A stretch of DNA of 6,013 bases, from assembly GCA_900550095.1 (NCBI GenBank), contig URRG01000156.1, forward strand, positions 1 through 6,013, in the 5' to 3' direction. Origin of the DNA: an uncultured Oscillospiraceae bacterium. Its GTDB lineage: Bacteria > Bacillota > Clostridia > Oscillospirales > Acutalibacteraceae. Position 1 is the first letter of the stretch. Every line of letters starts with the position of its first letter. Below, piece by piece: positions 1-5,582 of the stretch. The notes under the pieces were generated by a model that ran no database searches, was not told the DNA's origin, and saw only the letters and a program-made list of their open reading frames with translations. The position numbers and the translations under genes are program-made.

Positions 1-506
1 CCATGGTCTTCCAAGACGTGGTTCTGTTTGACGATACAGTAATGGAAAATATCCGTCTCGGCAAGCATGGTGCCACCGACGGGGAAGTTCTCGCAGCAGC
101 CAAAGCTGCCAACTGCGACGAATTTGTCCGCAGGTTACCGAAAGGTTACGACACGTCCATAGGGGAAAACGGAGCAAAGCTTTCCGGCGGAGAACGGCAG
201 CGGATCTCCATTGCCAGGGCGCTCTTAAAGGACGCTCCCATTGTATTGCTCGATGAAGCGACCGCAAGCTTGGATGTAGAAAACGAAACCAAGGTGCAGG
301 AGGCGCTCTCACGTCTGTTGGCAGGCAAGACCGTATTGGTCATCGCTCACCGGATGCGCACTGTAGAAGCGGCAGATAAAATTGTCGTTTTGGCAGATGG
401 ACGTGTGGCAGAAGAAGGCTCTCCGGCGGAGCTGATGGTTAAGGATGGGCTCTATCGCCGTATGGTAGAATTACAGCGACAGAGCGCTCAGTGGAGTCTG
501 GAATAG
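1..506 (+). CDS. ABC exporter ATP-binding domain, 3' part only (siderophore/metal-exporter-like)
   Basis: This is the C-terminal part of an ABC transporter ATPase, in the frame whose first full codon is at base 3. The ATG at 3 is probably internal, because it is followed directly by the Q-loop segment VFQD, which in this family lies well inside the domain. Numbering from that Met, I see the Q-loop Gln4, the ABC signature LSGGERQR (60-67), Walker B VLLDE (81-85), the D-loop SLD (89-91) and the H-loop His116. Walker A and any membrane domain must lie before the window. The fused permease-ATPase exporter architecture is inferred from family resemblance. The segments ENGAKLSGGERQRISIARAL and IAHRMRTV, and the ending QSAQWSL, resemble Irt/Ybt-type siderophore or metal exporters, which often work as heterodimers encoded by adjacent genes. 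The substrate cannot be read from this fragment. A hairpin terminator lies 80 bp downstream. Confidence 0.93.
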   Translation, partial: MVFQDVVLFDDTVMENIRLGKHGATDGEVLAAAKAANCDEFVRRLPKGYDTSIGENGAKLSGGERQRISIARALLKDAPIVLLDEATASLDVENETKVQEALSRLLAGKTVLVIAHRMRTVEAADKIVVLADGRVAEEGSPAELMVKDGLYRRMVELQRQSAQWSLE

Positions 507-571
507 ATGCATAAACTGGTTAGCCTGTGTAGAAAAGGCGATTGCTGTTTATTTTAGGTATAAGCGCGTAC

Positions 572-580
572 TGTTATAAT
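572..580 (+). promoter_or_regulatory. Extended -10 promoter element just before a terminator hairpin
   Basis: The bases TGTTATAAT form a perfect extended -10 element (TGnTATAAT). No good -35 box lies at 16-18 bp; the region there reads only TTTTAG or TTTAGG, but extended -10 promoters can work without one. Initiation would fall near base 587, exactly at the foot of the hairpin at 587-628. Any transcript would therefore be a short hairpin RNA of about 45 nt, unless termination is read through. It could equally be a chance match in AT-rich sequence. Confidence 0.35.
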
Positions 581-586
581 CGTAGG

Positions 587-628
587 AAAAGCTGGGATTC
601 TTGCTTCGTGGTAAAATCCCGGCTTTTT
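587..628 (+). terminator. Rho-independent terminator after the ABC gene, possibly bidirectional
   Basis: Bases 587-599 (AAAAGCTGGGATT) pair with 615-627 (AATCCCGGCTTTT). This gives a 13-bp stem with one G-U pair (593/621) and a 15-nt loop. The 3' arm runs into TTTTTCTTC, with further T-rich sequence behind it. It lies about 80 bp after the stop codon of the ABC gene and before the yicC promoter, so it should insulate the two units. On the minus strand the stem is followed by a shorter T-run (CTTTTCC), so it may also have ended transcription of the decayed regulator on that strand. Confidence 0.8.
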
Positions 629-651
629 CTTCAGCCGTTTTTCCTTTTTGA

Positions 652-871
652 CTACTGACACTCCGGCGGCAATGGTTCAAATTGGTTTTGAATCCGGTGT
701 AGATCTTCCCTGATTGACATAGGCGACCTGCTCTGATATTTCAGCACTAGGATTTTCGTTCTGTAAAAGAGATCGGACCTTTTTATACGATTTTTTCTGC
801 AGCCAAGCAGAGACGTTTCTGCAAACACCGTGAAAATGCTCTTTCAAACTGGTTTCAGTGGGCGGTCTGTT
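652..871 (-). pseudogene. Decayed remnant of an AraC-family regulator, C-terminal helix-turn-helix domain
   Basis: On the minus strand, one frame is open from 871 down to a TGA at 677-679. It includes LKEHFHGV (847-824) and AEISEQVAYVNQ, which ends at 710. These match the two helix-turn-helix units of AraC proteins of the PchR/YbtA-like clostridial type, whose pattern is roughly LKxxFKGVYG... followed by xSIxEIAxxVGYxNxSKF. After the Gln at 710 the similarity changes frame: GKIYTGFKTN reads in a second frame, and LPPECQ with a TAG at 652-654 reads in a third. The latter resembles the usual PPSEYR ending. No effector domain or start codon is recognisable upstream, where the frame meets a TAA at 872-874. 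I see the frames and motifs directly; the family assignment is from memory of consensus sequences. Siderophore-type ABC exporters often sit beside such regulators, so the location fits. A chance resemblance is possible but less likely. Confidence 0.55.
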
Positions 872-938
872 TTATCTCCCTTCGCGACCTTTCGCTGCGC
901 ATCCTACAACTGTATTCCACGGCTTTTTTGTCCAGACA

Positions 939-968
939 TTGACAATTCTGCTGTAAAACTGGTAAAAT
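939..968 (+). promoter_or_regulatory. Sigma-A-type promoter of the yicC-remA-gmk-rpoZ-priA-def operon
   Basis: A perfect -35 box, TTGACA (939-944), is followed by an 18-bp spacer and the -10 box TAAAAT (963-968). A TG at 960-961 makes it an extended -10. Transcription would start near base 975, giving a leader of about 115 nt before yicC. This is the only strong promoter I see before the gene cluster, and none is evident in the tight gaps within it. Confidence 0.72.
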
Positions 969-994
969 AAATAAGAATGTGTATTGGGTGAGAT

Positions 995-1069
995 ATGAAC
1001 CCTCTATTTGCAGAAACTGAAAAAGGAAGCGCAAGAACAGCTGTCTCCTTTCAGAAGAATTTACGTTAA
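995..1069 (+). CDS. Possible 24-residue leader ORF upstream of yicC
   Basis: An ATG at 995 opens a 24-codon frame that ends with TAA at 1067-1069. It lies wholly inside the predicted leader and stops 19 nt before the yicC start. Upstream, GGGTGAG (986-992) is a weak Shine-Dalgarno-like match with very short spacing. The peptide begins MNPLFAETEK and shows no run of one amino acid of the kind used in attenuation, and no membrane segment. The hairpin at 1017-1054 lies inside it. It may be a translated leader ORF that tunes yicC expression, or a chance short ORF. I do not recognise it. Confidence 0.22.
   Translation: MNPLFAETEKGSARTAVSFQKNLR
1017..1054 (+). promoter_or_regulatory. Leader hairpin upstream of yicC
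   Basis: Bases 1017-1027 (CTGAAAAAGGA) can pair with 1046-1054 (TCCTTTCAG), giving nine pairs with two bulged A residues and a loop of about 18 nt. The loop contains CAGCTG. No T-run follows, so this is not an intrinsic terminator. The 5' arm contains AAGGA and the 3' arm a matching TCCTT. It could affect stability or translation of the leader, but the pairing is imperfect. Confidence 0.3.
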
Positions 1070-1088
1070 GGAATTGAGATGATAGCAC

Positions 1089-1967
1089 ATGGTCCGGAGC
1101 ATGACAGGTTTTGGTCGCTATACTGCCATAGTGGACGGCCGCAATATTGTTGTTGAAATGAAATCCGTAAATCACCGGTATTTTGAATTTTCCTCGCGAG
1201 TGAGCCGTGGATATGGTTTTTTGGATGAAAAGCTGAAAACATATCTTCAGTCCAAGATCGCCAGAGGAAAGGTGGATGTCTACGTCTCTGTGGAAACATT
1301 GGACGACGGCGAGGTGCAGGTGCTTGTAAACCACGATTTAGCAGAGGGATATGTAAAGGCCCTAAAGGAATTAGCGGAACGGTATGATATTCAGGATGAT
1401 ATCTCCGTAAGCACACTTTCCCGGTATTCGGATATCTTTTCCGTCCATAAAGCCCCCGAGGACGAAGGAAAGGTTTGGAATGCCGTAAAGGCGGTTTTAG
1501 ACCAGGCGTTTTCTTCCTTTATGGCCATGCGGGAGGCAGAGGGCCGGAAACTGGAGGAGGACGTCCTGTCCAGGGCGGAGGCGATCCTTACTATCGTCGA
1601 AAAAATAGAAGAGCGTTCTCCCCAGACGCTGAAGGAGTACAGGGAAAAACTTTTGGCCCGTCTTCAGGAAGTGCTGGGGGATGTGAATATCGACGAGCAA
1701 AGGATTCTCACGGAGGCTGCTATTTTTGCCGATAAAGTTGCTATTGCAGAAGAGACCGTTCGTCTGAGAAGCCATTTTGAGCAGCTGAAGACTATGCTTT
1801 CATCGAGTGAGGCCGTGGGCAGAAAACTGGATTTCCTTGTGCAGGAGATGAACCGAGAGGCGAATACCATCGGTTCCAAAGCTTCGGACTCCCAGATCGC
1901 CCATATGGTGGTGGATATCAAAGCGGAAATTGAAAAAATCCGCGAGCAGATTCAAAATATAGAATGA
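1089..1967 (+). CDS. yicC: YicC/YloC-family endoribonuclease
   Basis: This 292-residue protein has the usual length of the YicC/YloC family. It opens with VRSMTGFGR (2-10), the family's hallmark N-terminus, which fixes the ATG at 1089. The YicC-like N-terminal domain covers roughly residues 1-155. The DUF1732-type C-terminal domain includes GRKLDFLVQEMNREANTI (244-261) and ends in a helical, charged tail (VVDIKAEIEKIREQI). The middle is rich in Glu and Lys and probably helical. Members in Bacillus and E. coli are known as endoribonucleases that act on RNA in the cytoplasm; the E. coli protein affects decay of a small RNA. Exact targets here are unknown. A Shine-Dalgarno-like GAGATGAT (1076-1083) lies five bases before the start, and AAGGA (1068-1072) lies farther off. 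It is the first gene of the cluster, as in many Firmicutes. No defect is visible. Confidence 0.95.
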   Translation: MVRSMTGFGRYTAIVDGRNIVVEMKSVNHRYFEFSSRVSRGYGFLDEKLKTYLQSKIARGKVDVYVSVETLDDGEVQVLVNHDLAEGYVKALKELAERYDIQDDISVSTLSRYSDIFSVHKAPEDEGKVWNAVKAVLDQAFSSFMAMREAEGRKLEEDVLSRAEAILTIVEKIEERSPQTLKEYREKLLARLQEVLGDVNIDEQRILTEAAIFADKVAIAEETVRLRSHFEQLKTMLSSSEAVGRKLDFLVQEMNREANTIGSKASDSQIAHMVVDIKAEIEKIREQIQNIE

Positions 1968-1988
1968 GAGATTGGGGCTCGACGCTCC

Positions 1989-1994
1989 GGGAGG
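1989..1994 (+). promoter_or_regulatory. Strong ribosome binding site of remA
   Basis: GGGAGG lies six bases before the remA ATG, in the only real spacer near the front of the operon (33 nt). It is the best-matching Shine-Dalgarno sequence in the window and suggests remA is well translated independently of yicC. Confidence 0.75.
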
Positions 1995-2000
1995 AAAAAG

Positions 2001-2276
2001 ATGAAACTGATTAATATAGGCTTTGGCAATATGGTTTCGGCCAACCGGCTGGTAGCCATTGTCAGCCCGGAATCCGCTCCCATCAAGAGGATCATTCAGG
2101 ACGCGAAGGAGAAAGGGGCTCTGATCGACGCTACTTATGGCCGGCGGACCAGAGCGGTCATCATTACGGACAGCGACCATGTGATCCTTTCTGCCGTACA
2201 GCCGGAGACTGTAGCGAATAGGCTGAACGACAGGGATGACGATCTGGAAGAGGAGGATCTGGAAGAAGATGAATGA
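2001..2276 (+). CDS. remA: RemA-family DNA-binding regulator of extracellular matrix genes (DUF370)
   Basis: This 91-residue protein matches RemA/YlzA of Bacillus along nearly its whole length. Clear blocks are INIGFGNMVSANRL (4-17), IVSPESAPIKRIIQDA (20-35), LIDATYGRRTRAVI (41-54) and DSDHVILSAVQPETVA (57-72). In Bacillus subtilis, RemA forms ring-shaped oligomers that bind DNA and activate biofilm matrix and osmoprotection genes. Arg16, Arg48 and Arg49 here align with arginines linked to DNA binding there. Whether it controls matrix genes in this organism is inference. After residue 75 comes an acidic tail, DRDDDLEEEDLEEDE, which differs from the Bacillus C-terminus. The codons of this tail also carry the ribosome binding site of gmk, and the last 8 nt overlap the gmk start. 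Its place between yicC and gmk is the conserved one. Confidence 0.96.
   Translation: MKLINIGFGNMVSANRLVAIVSPESAPIKRIIQDAKEKGALIDATYGRRTRAVIITDSDHVILSAVQPETVANRLNDRDDDLEEEDLEEDE
2251..2263 (+). promoter_or_regulatory. Ribosome binding site of gmk inside the remA acidic tail
   Basis: AGGAGG (2251-2256) lies 12 bases before the ATG at 2269, and a weaker GGAAG begins at 2261, five bases before it. Both are made from Glu/Asp codons of the RemA tail. They support starting gmk at 2269 and not at the earlier in-frame ATG at 2236. Confidence 0.55.
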
Positions 2277-2880
2277 ACAGGGGCTTTTAGTTGTGTTTTC
2301 GGGGCCCTCCGGCGTAGGAAAGGATACGCTTTTAAAGCGGCTGATAGAAAAGCGCCCGGAAATACGGCTTTCGATTTCGGCTACTACCCGCTCCCCCCGT
2401 GTAGGAGAGGAGCATGGAAAAGATTATTTTTTTATGACCCGCGAGAAATTTCAGAGTCTTCTTGCACAGGATAAAATGCTTGAACATGCCGAATACTGCG
2501 GCAATTACTACGGGACTCCCAGCGAGCCTATTGAAAAATGGCTTTCCCAGGGGCACGATGTGATTTTGGAGATCGAGGTGCAGGGGGGCTCCCAGGTCCT
2601 GCAGAAGCGCCCCGAGAGCGTCAGCATTTTTGTGCTGCCTCCTTCTGTCCGTGCGTTGGAGGAACGCCTCCGCAGTCGAGGCACAGAAAGTGAAGAGACG
2701 ATTCAAAAACGTCTTTCGGCCGCTAAAGAAGAGATGTCAAAGGCGCATCAGTATGCATATGCCGTGGTAAACGATGATCTGGACGAGGCGGCCAATGAGA
2801 TTGCCGCTATTCTCTGCGCGGAAAAGCGCAGAAGCCAGAGAAACAAAGAACAGATTGAAAGGATGCTTAGAAATGCTTAA
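2269..2880 (+). CDS. gmk: Guanylate kinase
   Basis: Guanylate kinase phosphorylates GMP (and dGMP) to GDP with ATP in the cytoplasm, feeding GTP, RNA and (p)ppGpp synthesis. The product is 203 residues, normal for the family. The P-loop GPSGVGKDT spans residues 12-20; its Asp19 replaces the Gly or Ser seen in many relatives. The GMP-binding segment SISATTRSPRVGE (35-47) is followed by KDYFF (51-55). Later come MLEHAEYCGNYYGTP, the VILEIEVQG strand (the typical form is LEIDVQG) and the lid region RLRSRGTESEETIQKRL. I chose the ATG at 2269 because MNEQGLLVVFSGPSG fits the family's usual N-terminus. The earlier in-frame ATG at 2236 would add 11 residues that are simply the RemA acidic tail read in another frame. 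The gene overlaps remA by 8 nt and rpoZ by 8 nt, so translation is probably coupled. Confidence 0.96.
   Translation: MNEQGLLVVFSGPSGVGKDTLLKRLIEKRPEIRLSISATTRSPRVGEEHGKDYFFMTREKFQSLLAQDKMLEHAEYCGNYYGTPSEPIEKWLSQGHDVILEIEVQGGSQVLQKRPESVSIFVLPPSVRALEERLRSRGTESEETIQKRLSAAKEEMSKAHQYAYAVVNDDLDEAANEIAAILCAEKRRSQRNKEQIERMLRNA
2857..2863 (+). promoter_or_regulatory. Ribosome binding site of rpoZ inside gmk
   Basis: GAAAGGA lies nine bases before the ATG at 2873. It picks this start over the upstream in-frame ATG at 2774, which would add 33 residues that overlap gmk and have no similarity to omega proteins. Confidence 0.6.
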
Positions 2881-3100
2881 ACCTTCCGCTGATTTGATTA
2901 TAGATCCCAAGCAGAGCCGGTATGCCCTTGTGGTGGCTATTGCGAAGCATGCCCGTGAAATCGCCGAGGAGGCGGAAAAAAACGGGGAGATCCTGGTAGA
3001 TAAGCCTGTGGATCTTTCCGTACATGATTTTATGACCCATGTATATGTGATCACAGAAAGTCCTTTGGAGGACGAGGAGAACGAGCCGGCGGCGGAGTAA
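2873..3100 (+). CDS. rpoZ: DNA-directed RNA polymerase omega subunit
   Basis: Omega is the small RNA polymerase subunit that helps fold and hold beta-prime. This one has 75 residues. The N-terminus MLKPSADLII and the block SRYALVVAIAKHAREIAEEA (15-34) match the family core (typically SRYSLVxAxAKRAR). KPVDLSVHDFM (44-54) matches the second conserved block of clostridial omega proteins. The tail (EDEENEPAAE) is acidic. The start is set by family length and by the ribosome binding site at 2857-2863; it overlaps the end of gmk by 8 nt (ATGCTTAA). The position directly after gmk and before priA is typical of Firmicutes. Omega proteins diverge quickly, so the call rests on these two blocks plus the gene order, which together are strong. 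Confidence 0.92.
   Translation: MLKPSADLIIDPKQSRYALVVAIAKHAREIAEEAEKNGEILVDKPVDLSVHDFMTHVYVITESPLEDEENEPAAE
3094..3097 (+). promoter_or_regulatory. Ribosome binding site of priA abutting the rpoZ stop codon
   Basis: GGAG sits directly before the rpoZ TAA and nine bases before the priA ATG at 3107. A ribosome finishing rpoZ would cover the site, which suggests coupled or re-initiating translation. Confidence 0.5.
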
Positions 3101-3106
3101 CAGGCT

Positions 3107-5539
3107 ATGAAGATCGCCAGAATAGCCGTGGAAAAAACGCTTTATAGTTTCGACAGAGCGTTTGATTATTGTATTCCTATAAAATATGAGGACCAGGCGA
3201 GGCCGGGGTGCAGGGTTCTTGTTCCCTTTGGAGCATCTAACAGTAAGCGGATGGGAATGATTCTGGAGCAGTTTGAAACAGAATCTTCCGATGCTATAAA
3301 AGAGATACAGGCGGTGCTGGATCCGGCGCCGCTTCTTACTGAAGAGCTGTTGTCTCTGGTGCCTTGGATAAAGGGGCGGTATTTCTGCACCTTGTTCGAT
3401 GCAGTAAAGCTTTTATTGCCCTCGGGCATCATGTATCAGATACGGTATTCTTATGGAATAGGAAAGCTTCCTCCTGAAGGGAGGCTTTCGCCTGAGGAGC
3501 TCCGGCTGGTTTCTTATCTTTCGCAAAGAAAAGAGCCTGTGGAGAGAGAAAAACTTTTGAAGGCCCTGGAGATGGAAGAGGAACCTCCTTTTTTGGAAAA
3601 ACTGGTAAAAGAGGGGATTCTGCGGAAATCCGGCAGCGCGGTCCGCAAAGTGGGGGACGCTACTCAAAAAATGGTGCGTCTTTCCGGGCGGGAAACCGAA
3701 GCAAAGCTTACGCTGAAGCAGAAAAAGGTAGTGGAACTGCTGGAGGAAACAGGAACGGCTTCGCTGAAAGAGATTTGCTATTATTCCGGTGTGACGCCGG
3801 CGGTCATCCAAAACCTTCTTTCTAAGGGGATCGTTTCTTGCTTCGATGCGGAAATTTACCGAAATCCATATGAACGGGTGCCTGAAAGAGAAGAAGCGGA
3901 ACTGACCCTTTCTTTGGAACAGGAACGGGTATATGAGAACATTCTCTCCTGCTATCGGGAGAAAAAAGGAGCGGTATCCCTTCTTTACGGTGTGACGGGG
4001 AGCGGAAAAACTTCCGTTTTTATGAAACTGATCGATCAGATAGCCGCCGAAGGGCGGGGCGTGATCGTAATGGTGCCGGAAATCGCCCTTACGCCTCAGA
4101 CTATCGGCATTTTTCACAGGCGTTATGGAGCGAAGGTAGCTGTTTTTCACAGCGCTCTTTCTTTGGGAGAACGGCTCGATGAATGGAAACGTGTGAAAAG
4201 CGGAGAGGCTCTTATCGCGGTGGGGACCCGTTCGGCGGTGTTTGCGCCTTTCCGCGATATTGGTCTGATCGTTATGGACGAAGAGCAGGAATATACCTAT
4301 AAATCGGAGTCCTCTCCCCGGTATCACGCCCGGGATGTTGCGAAATTCCGCTGTGCATACCATAAGGGGCTGCTGCTGCTCTCCTCGGCTACCCCGTCTC
4401 TGGAGACGTATTATAACGCTTTGGAAGGCAGGTATCAGTATAATAAACTGGGGGGGCGTTATGGAAAAGCCAGATTGCCGCGGGTTTCTGTTATTGATAT
4501 GAATGAAGAGCTTGAGGCGGGAAACGATTCTGTCATCAGCAGGCCCTTATATCTGGCGCTGCGGCAGAATCTGGAAGACGGAAGGCAGTCCATTCTTCTT
4601 TTGAACAGAAGAGGGTATAATACCTTTGTGAGCTGCCGTTCCTGCGGGTATGTGGCTTCCTGCCCTAACTGCAGCATTTCTCTCACATATCACGCAGCCA
4701 ATGGAAGGCTGATGTGCCATTACTGCGGATATTCCGTTCCCTTTGAAAAAGAATGCCCGCAGTGCCATGAGGAACGGATGCATTGCGCCGGCTTTGGCAC
4801 ACAAAGAGCGGAAGATCAGCTGAAGGCGCTGCTTCCGGAAGCCAGAGTGCTGCGGATGGATGCGGATACGGCTTTCACAAAAGATGCCTATGAGAAAAAT
4901 CTGGAGGATTTTTCCAAGGGAAAGTATGATATGATCGTTGGGACCCAGATGGTGGCAAAGGGGCTGGATTTTGAAAACGTCACGCTTGTAGGTGTGCTTT
5001 CCGCGGATCAGACGCTTTACAGCGACGATTTCAGAAGCTATGAAAGGGCTTTCAGCCTGCTCACGCAGGTGGTAGGCCGATCTGGTCGTGGGCGCTATGA
5101 GGGCCGCGCCGTTATTCAGACGTTTACCCCTGAAAATGAGATTTTTCAGCTGGCTGCCAGACAGGACTACGAAGGGTTTTACGATGGGGAGATTCTTCTG
5201 AGGAAGGCCATGTTGTATCCTCCTTTTTCGGATATCTGCGTAGTAGGCTTTGTGGGAGCTAAGGAAGAGCTTGTCCGAGATGCAAGCCGGCTGTTTCTGC
5301 AGCATTTTGGCGAACTGGCCAGAAGAGAATATGCGGCTGTTCCTCTCCGCGTTCTGCAGCCTGCCCCGGCGTTTGTACCGAAGGTAAATAAAAAATACAG
5401 ATATAAGCTGATCGTGAAGTGTAGAAATACCACTCGGTTCCGGGAATTCCTTGGACGGCTGCTGCAGGGATTTGCAGCGGAAAGGCGGTTTTCCTCTGTC
5501 ACGGTATTTGCGGACATAAATCCGGATACGGTTTTATAA
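3107..5539 (+). CDS. priA: Primosomal protein N' (PriA), replication-restart 3'-5' DNA helicase
   Basis: PriA recognises abandoned replication forks, unwinds the lagging arm and reloads the replicative helicase. The 810 residues cover all expected domains. The N-terminal 3'-end-binding domain spans about 1-105 (AVEKTLYSFDRAFDYCIP near the start). A winged-helix region follows at about 200-255. The helicase core has Walker A GVTGSGKT (295-302), the Walker B box DEEQ (391-394), YHARDVA (406-412), SSATP (426-430), GTQMVAKGLDF (612-622) and motif VI QVVGRSGRG (654-662). Between the helicase lobes are four CxxC pairs (Cys510/513, 519/522, 537/540, 550/553), enough for the two zinc ions known in PriA. 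The C-terminal domain runs to the end. The Walker B box reads DEEQ where E. coli PriA has DEEH. All core motifs are present and no frameshift is seen. It follows rpoZ by 6 nt and lies 43 nt before the likely def start. Confidence 0.97.
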   Translation: MKIARIAVEKTLYSFDRAFDYCIPIKYEDQARPGCRVLVPFGASNSKRMGMILEQFETESSDAIKEIQAVLDPAPLLTEELLSLVPWIKGRYFCTLFDAVKLLLPSGIMYQIRYSYGIGKLPPEGRLSPEELRLVSYLSQRKEPVEREKLLKALEMEEEPPFLEKLVKEGILRKSGSAVRKVGDATQKMVRLSGRETEAKLTLKQKKVVELLEETGTASLKEICYYSGVTPAVIQNLLSKGIVSCFDAEIYRNPYERVPEREEAELTLSLEQERVYENILSCYREKKGAVSLLYGVTGSGKTSVFMKLIDQIAAEGRGVIVMVPEIALTPQTIGIFHRRYGAKVAVFHSALSLGERLDEWKRVKSGEALIAVGTRSAVFAPFRDIGLIVMDEEQEYTYKSESSPRYHARDVAKFRCAYHKGLLLLSSATPSLETYYNALEGRYQYNKLGGRYGKARLPRVSVIDMNEELEAGNDSVISRPLYLALRQNLEDGRQSILLLNRRGYNTFVSCRSCGYVASCPNCSISLTYHAANGRLMCHYCGYSVPFEKECPQCHEERMHCAGFGTQRAEDQLKALLPEARVLRMDADTAFTKDAYEKNLEDFSKGKYDMIVGTQMVAKGLDFENVTLVGVLSADQTLYSDDFRSYERAFSLLTQVVGRSGRGRYEGRAVIQTFTPENEIFQLAARQDYEGFYDGEILLRKAMLYPPFSDICVVGFVGAKEELVRDASRLFLQHFGELARREYAAVPLRVLQPAPAFVPKVNKKYRYKLIVKCRNTTRFREFLGRLLQGFAAERRFSSVTVFADINPDTVL

Positions 5540-5582
5540 ACGAATGACTGATATTTATTTTGCAGAAGGGATGGATGTTATT

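Noticed and set aside
676..855. Similar 13-base strings TTCAAATTGGTTT (676-688) and TTCAAACTGGTTT (843-855), and a small inverted repeat around 676-692
   Set aside because: A 12 of 13 match and a 6-bp stem are close to chance in AT-rich sequence, and both lie inside the regulator remnant. I see no third copy or phage/IS context.
855..1334. Minus-strand open frame of 159 codons that covers the leader and the start of yicC
   Set aside because: It lies antisense to the well-supported yicC and to the promoter, and its translation has no recognisable motif or domain. It is a shadow frame.
2236..2268. Upstream in-frame start for gmk giving an N-terminal extension (MTIWKRRIWKK)
   Set aside because: The extension is just the acidic-tail codons of remA read in another frame, and it does not fit guanylate kinases. 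The ATG at 2269 has better support.
2774..2872. Upstream in-frame start for rpoZ adding 33 residues
   Set aside because: It overlaps gmk deeply and would exceed the usual omega N-terminus; the site at 2873 has a good ribosome binding sequence.
3413..4363. Long minus-strand open frame (316 codons) inside priA
   Set aside because: It is fully antisense to conserved PriA helicase sequence, and its translation is rich in Phe, Arg and His in the pattern expected from reversed coding DNA.
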